A model generated the notes under the pieces. It saw only the letters and a list, made by a program, of their open reading frames with translations. It had not been told where the DNA came from and did no database searches. A DNA stretch of 64,000 nt from Aselliscus stoliczkanus (taxonomy: Eukaryota; Chordata; Mammalia; Chiroptera; Hipposideridae), in contig CM066732.1 in the NCBI GenBank assembly GCA_033961575.1, forward strand, positions 78,682,187 through 78,746,186, read 5' to 3'. Positions 1 to 11,540 of this stretch are shown piece by piece (the stretch's first letter is position 1; each line of letters opens with the position of its first letter). Made by a program: the position numbers and the translations under genes.

Positions 1-560
1 TGACTTAGAAGACAAAATAGCAGAGATCACCCATGCGGTACAACAAAAAGAAAAAAGAATGAAAACCATGGAAAATAGTTTAAGAGAGCTGGGGGGACAA
101 CATCAGAGCGCAATAACCTAAGGGTCATTGGAGTACCAGAAGGAGAAGAGAGGGAGCAAGGGATTGAGAATATATTTGAAGTAATAATGTCTGAAAACTT
201 CCCTAACCTGGCAAAGGACATTGAAATACAAGCCCAGGAAGTGCAGAGAGTTTCCAAACAGGATGATTCCAAACAGGCCCACTCCAAGACACATTATAGT
301 GAAAATGGCAAGGGTTAAGGACAAAGACAGAATCCTTAAAGCAGCAAGGGAAAGGCAGCAAGTTACTTACAAAGGGTACCCCCATAAGATTATCAGCTGA
401 CTTTTCTACAGAAACTTTTACCAAGCCAGAAGAGAGTGGCAGGAAGTTTTCAAAGTGATGAAAAATAAAGGCCTACAACCAAGATTGCTGTATCCAGCAA
501 GGTTATCATTTAAAATCGAAGGCGAGATAAGGAGCTTTGCAGAAAAAAAATAAGTTAAAG
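1..560 (+). pseudogene. L1 ORF1p C-terminal remnant
   Basis: In broken frames this stretch encodes the ORF1p RNA-recognition and C-terminal region (for example NNLRVIGVPEGEE and ENFPNLAKDIEIQ, followed by QEMLKGLL near 590-612). Full-length ORF1p is an RNA-binding trimer that packages L1 RNA. The N-terminus lies outside the window, and stop codons interrupt the frame after about position 320. Confidence 0.85.
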
Positions 561-663
561 GGAATTCATTACCACCAAGCCAGCTTTGCAGGAAATGCTA
601 AAAGGGCTTCTTTAAGTAGAAGAGAAAAACAACCTATGAAAGACTACGAACACAAATAAGAAA

Positions 664-3600
664 ATGGCAATAAATACACACCTATCAATAATCACATTAA
701 ATGTAAATGGATTAAATGCTCCAATAAAAAGACATAGGGTGGCTGAATGGATAAGAAAGCAAGACCCCAGTATATGCTGTATACAAGAGACTCACCTCAG
801 ATCCAAAGACTCATACAGGCTGAAAGTAAAGGGATGGAGTAAAATATTTCATGCAAATGGTACTGAGAAAAAAGCTGGAGTAGCGATACTTATATCAGAT
901 AAAATGGACTTTAAATTGAAGAATATAACAAAGGACAAAGAAGGACACTTCATAGTAATGAAGGGATCGATCCAACAAGAGGACATAACTCTAGTAAACA
1001 TCTATGCACCTAACATAGGAGCCCCTAAATATATAAAACAGATATTGTCAGACATAAAGACAGAGATCAACAGTAACACTATCATAGTAGGGACTTCAAC
1101 ACCCCGCTGTCACTAATGGACAGATCCTCCAGACAGAAAATCAATGTGGAAACAGCGACCTTAAATGACACATTAGACCAGCTGGATTTAACAGACATTT
1201 TCAGAGCATTTCATCCCAAAGCTACAGAATATACGTTCTTTTCAAGTGCACATGGAACATTTTCTAAGATAGACCACATGTTAGGCCACAAAAACAAGTC
1301 TCAATAAATTTAAGAAGATTGAAATCATTTCAACTGTATTCTCTGACCACAATGCTATGAAACTAGAAAACAATTATAAGAAGAAATCCGGGAAGCTGAC
1401 AAATAAATGGAGGCTAAACAATATGCTATTAAATAGTGAGTGGGTCACAAATGAGATCAAGGAGGAAATCCAAAGATACGTCGAGACAAGCGAAAATGAA
1501 AACACCACGACCCAAAATCTCTGGGATGCTGCGAAAGCAGTCCTAAGAGGAAGTTTATAGCAGTGCAGGCCTACCTAAAGAAGGAAGAAAAATCTCAAGT
1601 CAACAGGTTATCCTTACACCTAAGGGAACTGGAAAAAGAACAGCAAAAAGAGGCCCAAGGGAGTACAAGAAAGGAGATAATAAAGACCAGAGCAGAAATA
1701 AACAATAAAGACAACAGAAAAACAATTCAAAAGACCAATGAAACCAAGAGCTGGTTTCTTGAGAAGATAAACAAAATTGACAAACCTCTAGCCAGGCTCA
1801 TCAAAAAAAAAAAAAAGAGAGGACTCAAATTAGCAAAATCAGGAATGAAAGAGGAAATGACTACAGACATCACAGAAATACAAAAATTCTAAGAAATTAC
1901 TATGAGCAACTATATGCCAACAAATTTGACAATCTGGATGAAATGGATAATTTTCTAGAAAACATACAACCTTCCAAAGCTAACGCCAGAAGAAACAGAA
2001 AATCTAAATACCCTGATTACTACCAAGGAAATTGAATCAGTAATTGACAAGCTCCCAAAAAACAAAGCCCTGGACCAGACGGCTTCACAAGTGAATTTTA
2101 TCAAACATTCAAAAAGAACTATCACCTATTCTTCTCAAACTATTCCAAAAAATCCAGAAGGAGGGAAGGCTCCCAAACTCTTTTTATGAAGCCTCTATCA
2201 CCCTGATTCCAAAACCAGATAAAGACATCACAAAAAAGGAAAACTACAGGCCAATCTCCCTGATGAATATAGATGCAAAAATTCTCAATAAAATATTAGC
2301 AAACAGAATTCAGCAATATATTAAGAAGATCATACATCATGATCAAGTGGGATTCATCCCTAGTGCGCAAGGCTGGTTCAACATCCGTAAATCAATTAAT
2401 GTGATACACCACATCAACAAAATGAAGGATAAAGATCACATGGTCATTTCAATAGATGCAGAAAAAGCATTTGACAAAATCCAACAGCCATTTATGTTAA
2501 AAACCCTTAGCAAAGTGGGAATACAGGGATCATATCTCAACATAATAAAAGCCATATATGATAAACCTACAGCTAACATCATACTCAATGGGGAAAAGCT
2601 AAAACCATTCCCCTTAAGATCAGGAACAAGACAAGGCTGTCCACTTTCTCCTCTTTTATTCAACATAGTGCTGGAAGTTCTAGCCACAGCAATCAGACAA
2701 CAAAAAGAAATAAAAGGCATCCAAATTGGCAAGGAAGAAGTAAAATTGTCACTATATGCAGATGACATGATACTGTATATAGAGAACCCCAAAGACTCCA
2801 TCAAAAAACTATTGGAACTGATAGACTAATTCAGTAAAGTAGCAGGATATAAAATCAATGTTCAGAAATCAGTGGCATTTGCATATACCAATAATAAACT
2901 AATGGAAAGCGAAATTAAGAAAACTGTCCCATTTACAATTGCGTCAAGAACTATAAAATACCTAGGAATAAATTTAACCAAAGAAGTGAAAGATCTGTAC
3001 TCAGAAAATTATAAGACATTGAAGAAAGAAATCATAGAAGATACAAATAAATGGAAACACCTACCATGCTCATGGATAGGAAGAATTAATATAGTTAAAA
3101 TGTCCATACTGCCTAAAGCAATATATAGATTCAATGCAATTCCTATCAAACTACCAAGGGCATTTTTCACAGAAATAGAAAATATAATCCTAAAGTTTAT
3201 ATGGAATCATAAAGACCCAGAATAGCCTCGGCAATTCTGAGGAATAAAAACAAAGTTGGGGGATCACGCTACCAGACATCAAAACCTACTACAAGGCCAC
3301 AGTAATCAAGACAGTTTGGTATTGGCATAAAAACAGGCACATCAATCAGTGGAACAGAACAGACAGCCCAGAAATAAATCCAAGCATTTACGGACAGTTA
3401 ATCTATGACAAGGGAAGCAAGAATTTACACTGGAGTAAAGATAGTCTATTCAATAAATGGTGCTGGGAAAATTGGACTGACACATGCAAAAAAATGAAAC
3501 TGGATCATCTCCTTACGCCTTATACAAGAACAAATTCAAAATGGATTAAAGACTTAAATGTAAGACCTGAAACCATAAAAATCCTAAATGAAAATATAGA

Positions 3601-4477
3601 AAGTACATTTGCAGACATTACCGGAGCAATATTTTACTGATACATCCCTACGGGCACGGGAAGTAAAAGAAAAAATGAACATATGGGATTATATCAGACT
3701 TAAAAGTTTTTTCACAACAAAGGAAACCATTAATAAAACAAAAAGGAAGCCTACTTAATGTGAGAATATATTATACAACGATATATCTTATAAGGGGTTA
3801 ATATCCAAAATTTATAAAACACTCATGAAACTCAACACCAAAAACAAACAACCCAATTAAAAAATGGGCAGAAGATATGAAGAGACATTTCTCTAAAGAG
3901 GACATACAGATGGCCAACAGGCATATGAAAAAAAGTTCAACCTCACTGGTCATTAGGGAAATGCAAATAAAAACCACCATGAGATACCACCTCACTCCAG
4001 TCAGAATGGCTATCATCAACAAATCAACCCACAACACGTGCTGGCGGGGCTGTGGGGAAAAGGGGACCCTGCTGCACTGTTGGTGGGACTGCAGATTGGT
4101 GCAGCCACTATGGAAGTCAGTATGGAGGTATCTCAAAGAACTGGAAATAGAGCTACCTTTTGACCCAGCAATTCCACTCCTAGGTATTTATCCTGAAAAA
4201 ACCAAGACACTTATTCAAAAAAGTTATGCACCCGATATTCATAGCAGCACAATTTACAATAGCTAAGACTTGGAAACAACCAAAATGCCCGTCAGTAGAT
4301 GACTGGATTAAGAAACTGTGGTATATTTATACAATGGAGTATTACTCCGCTATAAAGAAGAATGAAATCGTGCCATTTGCAATGATATGGATGGACCTAG
4401 AGACTATAATGTTGAGTGAAGTAAGTCAGTCAGAGAAGGACAAATACCATATGATCTCACTTATATGTGGAATATGA
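664..4477 (+). pseudogene. L1 ORF2p (endonuclease/reverse transcriptase), broken
   Basis: ORF2p nicks target DNA and reverse-transcribes L1 RNA. The ATG at 664 opens an apurinic-type endonuclease domain (LNVNGLN, CIQETHL, VNIYAPN). A one-base loss at about 1092 shifts the frame within the conserved GDFN motif. Endonuclease sequence resumes at 1116 with [10 protein letters not shown]. The reverse transcriptase core is seen at 2263-2829, with [20 protein letters not shown] and the catalytic YADDMILY. A stop at 2827-2829 and further breaks follow. The C-terminal region continues at 3877-4266 ([16 protein letters not shown], the zinc-knuckle area) and 4226-4477, ending YHMISLICGI. At least seven interruptions are visible. 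Confidence 0.93.
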
Positions 4478-4882
4478 AAAACTGTATGAATGAGCAAAGT
4501 AAACAGAAACTGTCTCATAGATATAGAGGAAAAATCAGGGTTGCTAATTTGGAGAGGAATGGGAATGAGGGAGAAGGGGAAGGGATTAGACAGCAAAAAT
4601 AGGCAACTACAATATTGCTACTGGGATAGGAAAAACAGTTTGGGGAATATAATTAATAATGTTGTAAATATTCTGTGGAATGTCAGATGATCATAGGTCT
4701 TGTTAGGTAGACCATTTCATGGATGGAGTAGAGGTTTGATCACTGCACTGTATTACTAAAGTGGAGGTGGTATACCTACTGTAATTGAATATATATAGAT
4801 AGTCACGGGATGTGGATTATACTGTGGAAGAGAGTCAGAGGAAGAGTAATAGATATGTATGATATGGGGGGTGTGGGGGTGT

Positions 4883-5028
4883 ATTGGGGGTGGGGGGTTT
4901 GTCACTTTGGGGGGTAAAATGTATAACTATTGCACTGTGTTGTACACCTGAAACTATTGGGGGTGGGGGGGTTGTCACTTTGAGGGGTAAAATGTATAAC
5001 TATTGCACTGTGTTGTACACCTGAAACT
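4883..5028 (+). repeat. 73-bp tandem duplication in the L1 3' UTR
   Basis: Two adjacent near-identical units (4883-4955 and 4956-5028) each run from ATTGGGGGTGGGG to the end CACCTGAAACTA. The sister L1 at 46.9-47.0 kb has one unit only, so the duplication is specific to this copy or its immediate lineage. Confidence 0.9.
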
Positions 5029-5073
5029 AATTAAAAATAAAATAAAATTAAAAAAAAAAAAAAAATTATTCAT

Positions 5074-5176
5074 GGGCCGGCCGAGTGGCGTGGTGGTTAA
5101 GAACTGGCTTGGGAAGCCAGCGGCCCCAGTTCGGATCCCACATTTGAGGGCCAGAGACACTGTCCTCAAAAAAAAA
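5074..5176 (+). mobile_element. tRNA-derived SINE, short type
   Basis: The head GGGCCGGCCGAGTGGCG carries a pol III box A and GGTTC-type box B, and the body ends at GTCCTC followed by an A-tail. It inserted in the A-rich tail of the L1, flanked by the target duplication AAAAATTATTCAT (5061-5073 and about 5180-5192). Confidence 0.92.
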
Positions 5177-5449
5177 AAAAAAAAATTATTCATTGTTTAT
5201 CTGAAATTCAAATTCAATTGAATGGGTGTCCTATATTTTTATTTGCTAAATCTACCAACCTTACCCCAGCATCTCTTCCCAACAGTGCAGTCGGAATGAT
5301 TGAGTTGAAACATAAGCCACATCGTGTCTGCTCAAAAACCCTCATTGCCACTCCCATGTCACTCATGCAAACATCCTTACAACAGCTCACCAGATCCCAC
5401 ATAATCTATCTAGTTCTCCACATCCCTGCTTCCCAACCCTGTTAATTTG

Positions 5450-5850
5450 CAGCACCTATTACTCCGGTACACTTCTTACTCCAGAAGCCACTGTGGCCTG
5501 TTAACTCTTCCTTGGATAGTCAGCTAGACATGCTCCCACCTATTAGCCTTTGGAGTGGCTGTTCCTTTTACCTGACACAATCTTCCCTCAGATAGTCACA
5601 CAGTCTACTCTCTCATCTCCTTCAAGTCTCTGCTCAAATGTCTTCTTTTCAATGGGCCTACCCTATTCTAAATTGCAAATCCACCCTCACTTTCCACCTT
5701 ATCCCTGACTACTTTTATCACTAACATACTACTTAAGTTACTTAATTATGATATTTATTATCTACTTATTGAAAACTCCATAAGGGTAGGACTATTCCTA
5801 ACCACCTAAAACAGTAAGCATTAAATAAATATTTCTTGAATGAATAAATG
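5450..5850 (+). mobile_element. L2 3' end
   Basis: Old L2 signatures are present: CTTCAAGTCTCTGCTCAAATG, then the 3' end with AACTCCATAAGGGTAGG and ATAAATATTTCTTGAATGAA. It is antisense to NUBPL. The stretch 5193-5450 may be a more diverged part of it. Confidence 0.75.
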
Positions 5851-6220
5851 GATAAATGAATAAATCAGCAAACCTCCGTTTGTTCCTCTGTACAGTATCA
5901 GGATTGGTTCCAATATGATTCCATATGACTCCTAAGGTCTCTCTCAAACTTTATGATTGCATATTCCATGAAATTCCCATTCTTAATACCTCTATACTAA
6001 CATTTTAAGTTATAGGATTTAAAATTAGATAATGTTTGCAAAGTTAAAACTATTTTGGTGTTAAAGAAAGGGTCACAAATTTCCTTGCAGTCTATTCCTA
6101 ACCACCAGTTTTCCCCAAGAAAATCCAATGTCATCTTCATTTTTCTACTGATCTCAACTCCAGAAAAATGGGACTTTAGGAAGTAAACCTAATACAGAGA
6201 ATGGCTATGGTAGGCTGCTA

Positions 6221-6252
<32 letters not shown>
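6221..6252 (+). repeat. (AAAT)n microsatellite
   Basis: About eight perfect AAAT units, with AAGTAAAT following. Confidence 0.95.
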
Positions 6253-6328
6253 GTAAATGTACACTACCTAAATTTTTGAAAACTAAATCTGGAACATGGT
6301 ATGAATGGACTCATTAAAAAGAAGGCAA

Positions 6329-6449
6329 GGGCCGGCCAAGTGGCACGGTGGTTAAGCACTGGCTTGGGAAGCCAGCAGCCCCGGTTCGGGTCCCACATAT
6401 GAGGGCTAGTGACACTGCCCTCAAAAAAAAACAAAATAAAACAAAACAA
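6329..6449 (+). mobile_element. SINE, short type
   Basis: GGGCCGGCC head, box B GGTTCGGGTCCC, body ending GCCCTC, then a long impure A-tail. It is flanked by AAAAAGAAGGCAA duplications (6316-6328 and about 6453-6465). Confidence 0.92.
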
Positions 6450-6465
6450 AAAAAAAGAAGGCAAA

Positions 6466-6616
6466 GGGCCAGTCGAGTGGCTCAATAGGTTAAGAGCTTG
6501 CTCAAGAGTGCGAGCTCTGAGCAACAGGGTTGCCAGTTGGATTCCCGCCCCAAGCTGAGCGGCCGCGGAGCTGCCAACAGGTGGCAGGATGGCTCAGCTA
6601 AAAAAAAAAAAAAAAT
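6466..6616 (+). mobile_element. SINE, CTCAAGAG-arm type
   Basis: A second SINE begins directly after the 3' duplication of the preceding one: GGGCCAGTCGAGTGGCTC head, TTGCTCAAGAGTGCGAG arm, then the AGGTGGCAGGATGGCTCAG end and an A-tail. The 3' flank AGAGGGCAA resembles the AGAAGGCAA target, suggesting a second hit at the same site. Confidence 0.88.
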
Positions 6617-6629
6617 AGAGGGCAATATT

Positions 6630-8250
6630 TAAACCTGCTCACTAGCAAGATTAAATTCAATAGGCTTTCAAATATAAAAAGGCTGCATAGGAGTTTTGAT
6701 CTGGGTTTGTTTGTTTGTTTTCCCTCCCAGAGCAGGATAATAACGTCTTCTTTAACAACATCTTCTAAAATTGTAACCCTAAAATTGTAAATTTAACAAA
6801 AAGCAATTCCCTTAACTCTCATGTTTTCATCTAGTGAGTAACAGGGGAAGTAAATTAAGGGTAAAACAACTAAGATTAAGAAAAGAAACATCTTAAATCT
6901 TTGGCCTGTAAAATTGAAGAAAAAAGTATTAATACCTTTAGTAAGTAAAGTTTTCAAAATCAGAGAAAAATTAGAAAGTCTTTCATCACCACAGTAATGC
7001 AGAAAATGCAGAAAAAGATACTTCTAGACACTGACCCCTAAAAGTAATAGTCATTTTATTTGTGACATCAACCAGCACTTTTTTTGCCAGACCTAGAATA
7101 ACAACCTAACAAAACAAGAATCTTTCCCAAACCAGATAAAGTATTGCAGCAAAAGCACCAAAAACAAATGCCAATTCCCTCAGAATGTCCTTAACTAAAC
7201 TGCAGTGCAGGAAAGAGCATTTACAATTCTGATAGCAGCTCTTACAAAGAAAAGCAGCGCAGCAATCACAGGAATTGGATGTGAACAGAGTACTTGATCC
7301 ACACTTCAGACTCAGAATCATAGGAGCAGAGCAGCTGGTTCTAAAACCCATGCCTGCATATGCCCTCTACTCTGTTCCTCTCAGTGACCCTTCCAACACT
7401 GCCCTTCTGAGGATTAAGGGCCCTTTTTATTTCTCAGAGATGTGATGGGGAACATAATTTACTGAGAAAAAAAACAGAGAGGAAAAATGAACTGGTGAGA
7501 GCCAAGCTGGGGAGGAGGGGGAAAGAATAATTAAGGGGGAAAAAAAGATGTTTTGTTAGAAAGATCTGGATAACTTCTTATGGAACAGAATCAGATCAGA
7601 AACTTCAAAGGATGTATAATAGTATTGCCACCAATGTGTTGTAAATGAAATGAAACTAAGGAAGAATATACTAAATGTAAAATTAGGGTAACTATAATCT
7701 TTCTAATTCATTATCAAATTTTTCAATTTCCATGAACTCAGCGAGAGAAGGAATTACTGGCAGCAAGCTGCACTTTACCAAAAGAAACTCAAAAGGTAGG
7801 CAGGCCGAAGGGCACTGAGGGGGGAACGCCCAGCCAATAGTTTCTTTAGAGCTTTTCAAAACAGAATTGCTACTGCCTCTAATTGGAAATCTCAAAGCAT
7901 GTTGTGCATAATGATTTCTATCTAAAACCACACAGAAAGTAGAAAGAAAAAGCAGTTTGGGGCTTTTTACCTACCTAAACATTATCTTATAAAACAGTAT
8001 TTTTATTTTATTGTGTTGAGTTAAGTATGGTGCCATGTGTCTATGTGATTATGGAGAAGGAGGAAGAGCAAGTAAGGAAAAATTCCTAACAGAAAGTTGG
8101 CTTTAGGATCTACTTTATCACACTTCCACCCCTCCGTTACACAATTAATTAAAAAAAAAAAAAACACCAAAAAGAAAGGATTATCTTTCACTTTAATATT
8201 TGATGACCTTATTCAGTACACTGAGTTATTCTTATATAAGATATCATACA
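6630..8250. other. Intronic DNA without recognisable genes
   Basis: AT-rich sequence with short purine runs. I see no clear repeat family, exon or RNA gene. Open frames here (for example 7106-7351 and 7692-7931, minus) match nothing I know. Confidence 0.6.
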
Positions 8251-8252
8251 GT

Positions 8253-8793
8253 ACGAACTGCTGCTGCCGGAGTCATGGCAGGACAGGATTTAGAAAGTTT
8301 CTTCCACTCTTTGACCGAGTATTAGTTGAAAAGAGTGCTGCGGAAAATGTAACCAAAGGAGGCATTATGCTTCCAGAAAAATCTCAAAGAAAAGTATTGC
8401 AAGCAACAGTAGTAGCTGTTGGATCCGGCTCTAAAGGAAAGGGCGGACAGATTCAACCAGTTAGTGTGAAAGTTGGCGATATAGTTCTTCTTCCAGAATA
8501 TGGAGGCACCAAAGTAGTTCTAGAGGACAAGGATTATTTCTTAGTTAGAGATGGTGACATCCTTGGAAAGTATGTAGACTGAAATCAATCACTGTTGATA
8601 TGGCATCATGTGAAGCTGCCCATTCCACTGAAGTTCTGAAATCTCATCATGGAAATAATTTCCATGTCTCTCTTTTGTAATAAACTAATGATATCCAAAG
8701 TAATGAGTCTCTTAAAATTTAGTTCCACTGTACTGATATAAACATTTCCAAATAAAAATAAAGCAATAAATGGTTAATTTTCAAAAAAAAAAA
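8253..8793 (+). pseudogene. HSPE1: HSPE1 (10-kDa chaperonin) processed retrocopy
   Basis: This is an intronless copy of the mRNA for mitochondrial Hsp10, the co-chaperonin of Hsp60. The 5' UTR piece (CTGCTGCCGGAGTC) is followed by ATG at 8275. A one-base loss within the first five codons breaks the frame. From codon 5 on, the reading frame is open to the normal TGA at 8580-8582 and contains the GroES mobile loop (KGGIMLPEKSQ) and LPEYGGTKVVL. Changes such as GGQIQPV and GDIVLLPEYG suggest relaxed selection. The 3' UTR follows the HSPE1 UTR with several AATAAA signals and ends in an A-tail at 8782-8793. Short AAGATAT flanks (about 8239 and 8791) may be a target-site duplication. It lies in NUBPL intron 3 in the opposite orientation. 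Confidence 0.92.
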
Positions 8794-9405
8794 GATATAA
8801 AGGTAGACACACATAAATCAAGTCAATAATACACATTATACATTATACATATTATATATAATACACAATATACATTAGTGGCTATCCATTAGCAAGTGTA
8901 ACTGTTTATATTTTCTAAAAAATGTATGAACCTTAAGGATTTAGATAATGTACTTAATCACAGATGGCATCCAGGTCAGGAATGAAATTAACAATTGTAC
9001 CGTATTCAAATATAACCGTAACTATACAACAAATTAAAAATAAAGTTCAAAAACTATGAAAAACCTACCAAGGTACCATTATGAGCATCTCCTACAAAAT
9101 GTTATAAAAATATCATTACCTAAACCCAGATAAGTTCTACAATTCTACAGATTACACAGAAGAGATAACACCCAAAAATGCTGTTAAGAAAATTAACAAA
9201 GGTTCATATGCTCAAGCCTAGAAGATATTTGGCTGAGCCAAAAGGAAATCAGTTACTGATTACAATGGATACTAAACAAGAAGAGAAGCAATTATGATAT
9301 TCCGCTTGTTATTTTTTGTTGTTGTAGCAGTATAGACATCTGTTTCTTTGCTAAATCAAATGCAAGGCACTTACTATAGGCTAACACACATTAAAACAGC
9401 CAGTT
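8794..9405. other. AT-rich intronic DNA
   Basis: The stretch starts with a short (TACATTATACA)-like AT-rich run at about 8830-8875. Nothing else is recognised. Confidence 0.55.
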
Positions 9406-9409
9406 ACTG

Positions 9410-9660
9410 AATCCTGACTATGTGGTAGTCATTACACTGACACATTACATATATATCTCTATATATCACAATAGCTCTGTAAAGTAGCTGCTATTATTTC
9501 TATTATTATTATTTATTATTATTATTACACATTTCACAGATGAAGGACCTGAGCTCTGAGAGGCCAAGTGCCTTGTCCAAGTTCACAGAGTTAATAAGTG
9601 ACGAGTTGGAATTCAAATTCAGATTTGCCTGAAACCAAAGTCCACACTTTTCCTACCAAA
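9410..9660 (-). mobile_element. MIR-type SINE with internal (ATT)n
   Basis: It has the MIR core (ACAGATGAAGGACCTGAG, CAAGTGCCTTGTCCAAGTTC) and is interrupted by an expanded ATT tract at about 9493-9527. MIR is an ancient tRNA-derived SINE common to mammals. Confidence 0.75.
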
Positions 9661-9667
9661 TATACCC

Positions 9668-9842
9668 AAACCTAGCTATGTATCAGAATTACCTGGGGAG
9701 TTTGTTAACAAAATTGATCGTCAAATCCCAGACCTAAAAATATCAATTCCCAGAGATTCTGATTTATTTAACAAGCTCCCCAGGTGATTTTTATGCAGCA
9801 AGCTGGCATTGGTCCTAGGAAAAGCACTTAAAAACCACCATA
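9668..9842 (+). mobile_element. MER5A-like hAT element
   Basis: The sequence follows MER5A: ATCAGAATTACCTGGGGAG, GATTCTGATTTATT and CCCCAGGTGATTTTTATG. It is an ancient non-autonomous DNA transposon of the hAT-Charlie group. Confidence 0.7.
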
Positions 9843-10099
9843 CTTCCTCCAACTGCTCTCTCCATATTAAGTTTAGTGATTAGAAGGTCCTAGGTATCAA
9901 TTTTTAGATTCAATAGGTGTTAATAATTGAGTAAGGACCCAAATCAATTTTAGATTGGAAAATACATTTTAATAAATGGCATCACTTTCTTTTCATTCAC
10001 CACCAAAATCTGGAGTCACCTTTAATTCCTCTTTCCCTTCTAATCTGTCTCTTAAATGTGTCTCTTCCTTTGCCTTTTAACACTAACTACAATAGAAGA

Positions 10100-10425
10100 T
10101 ATTGGCATCTGCAGACACTACCCACTGAGAACCCCTACCCCCAGCCTTTTCTATCAAAGGCATAGCTCACTTCCCACTATAAAGATAGAAAATGTCAGAT
10201 TTCTCCACTTTCCCAGCCTCCCTTGCAGCTAAGTCACAATCATGAGATCCAGTCCTAGTCAGTGAAGCTACTAGGGGAGTGTCTGGTGAAAATTTTCTTC
10301 CCTAACAAAAAAGCAATAAAAGAGCACACCCTTTTTCTTTCTCTTTGTGAATAAATGAGACAGTCATCTTGTGACCATAAGGATAAAGCCAAGAAAAATG
10401 CAGAAATGCCACCTTAGAGCCCTGT
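10100..10425 (+). mobile_element. Unclassified ancient interspersed repeat
   Basis: TTCCCAGCCTCCCTTGCAGC and the following region (with CATCTTGTGACCATAAGG) resemble a common old mammalian repeat whose family name I cannot give with confidence. Confidence 0.35.
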
Positions 10426-10437
10426 TATAGTTGGACT

Positions 10438-10445
<8 letters not shown>

Positions 10446-10474
<29 letters not shown>

Positions 10475-10874
10475 TTTTATTGGGGAATTGGCGGACGGGA
10501 ACAGCGTTGAGGAATCGGGGAAGGGGAACAGACAAGTTGCTGTCTTTTTGTTCTTCAGTTTAGTTGCGGAGGACGTTGCTTCACTGTTGGTATCGTCATT
10601 GCGCGCTTCCCGGATGAGGCAGATCGGTCGCCGGCCTCTGGATGTCGCTCATCGCGGATATCGGCAGCTCACGCTTGGCTGCCAGCCGCTCACGCTGGCT
10701 GTGGGCCACTCACTGTAGTCCATGGCAGCCCACTGCAGCAGGGGCTGCAGCCCACACCATCACAGGGGCTCGCACAGCCCAGCTCCAGGTGGAGCTGTTG
10801 TTAGCTGTAGAGGGCAGTGTCACTAGCCCTCATGTGGGATCCGAACCGGGGCCGCTGGCATCCCAAAACCAGCG
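10446..10874 (-). mobile_element. SINE, long T+ type, head-truncated
   Basis: On the plus strand it begins with a 29-T run and reads through the reverse of the long SINE body, stopping at CCAAAACCAGCG. The pol III head (GGCCGGCC to box A) is absent. It is flanked by a perfect 14-bp duplication, TGGACTGTTTTTTT (10432-10445 and 10875-10888), so the loss happened at insertion. Confidence 0.9.
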
Positions 10875-10977
10875 TGGACTGTTTTTTTAACCAACTCTTT
10901 AACTTCCAGATTTCTTGTTATGTGAAAGAATAAACGCCTATTTTTAAGGCAATTTTAGTTGATAAATCAACTCTCAC

Positions 10978-11540
10978 TCTAGCAATTGTGACAGCCTCCC
11001 TTGCCTCCAATGTGCCTCTGATTGGTCCTCCTGCATCACTATTACCCTTACCTTTGAAAAGCACAGGTTTTATCATGAACTGTACATTAGAAAACTTTCT
11101 ATATACCCCACTGAGTACAGGACAAAATCCAAACTCCTTTGCATATGCATCAGTTTATCTTCAGCTGGACTCCCCACAAGCTCTGTGTTCCAATACACCA
11201 TCCGCTATAGCCACACAGACCACTTCTCCTTCTGAACACCTTATAATAAATTTCCTGCTACCAAGACTTGGCTCACATATTTCCTTCAACCTAGAATTGT
11301 CTTCTTTTCTGCTATTTTTCTACCTGCCAAATTTGATCTAGCCTTCAAACTATTCCCTCTACTCAAAACTGGAATTAATTTCTACCCACTCTGATATTAC
11401 TGTACTCTGTTTATACCCACCAACTGCAGCACTGACCACATCCCTCCACATAATATATGTACCCTATTATTATATATCTTATCATATGTAAATAAATATG
11501 CATATCTGTCTCCCCCACAAGGCTGGAGGCATTGTGACAG
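10978..11540 (+). mobile_element. L2 fragment
   Basis: Sequence such as AGGACAAAATCCAAACTCC, followed by a pyrimidine-rich stretch and AAGGCTGGAGGCATTGTGAC, matches the plan of the L2 3' region. It is diverged. Confidence 0.6.

Larger units (their letters stand above)
1..5073 (+). mobile_element. LINE-1, 3' four-fifths, relatively young
   Basis: This L1 is cut by the window edge. It contains the end of ORF1, the ORF1-ORF2 spacer, nearly all of ORF2, a G-rich 3' UTR and an A-rich tail (5030-5068). It is antisense to NUBPL. Its last 0.8 kb is about 95% identical by eye to the copy at 46279, indicating a shared, fairly recent subfamily. The protein-coding parts have frameshifts and stops, so this copy is not autonomous. 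Confidence 0.95.

Noticed and set aside
2436..2804. 122-codon minus-strand frame
   Set aside because: Antisense shadow of the L1 reverse-transcriptase region.
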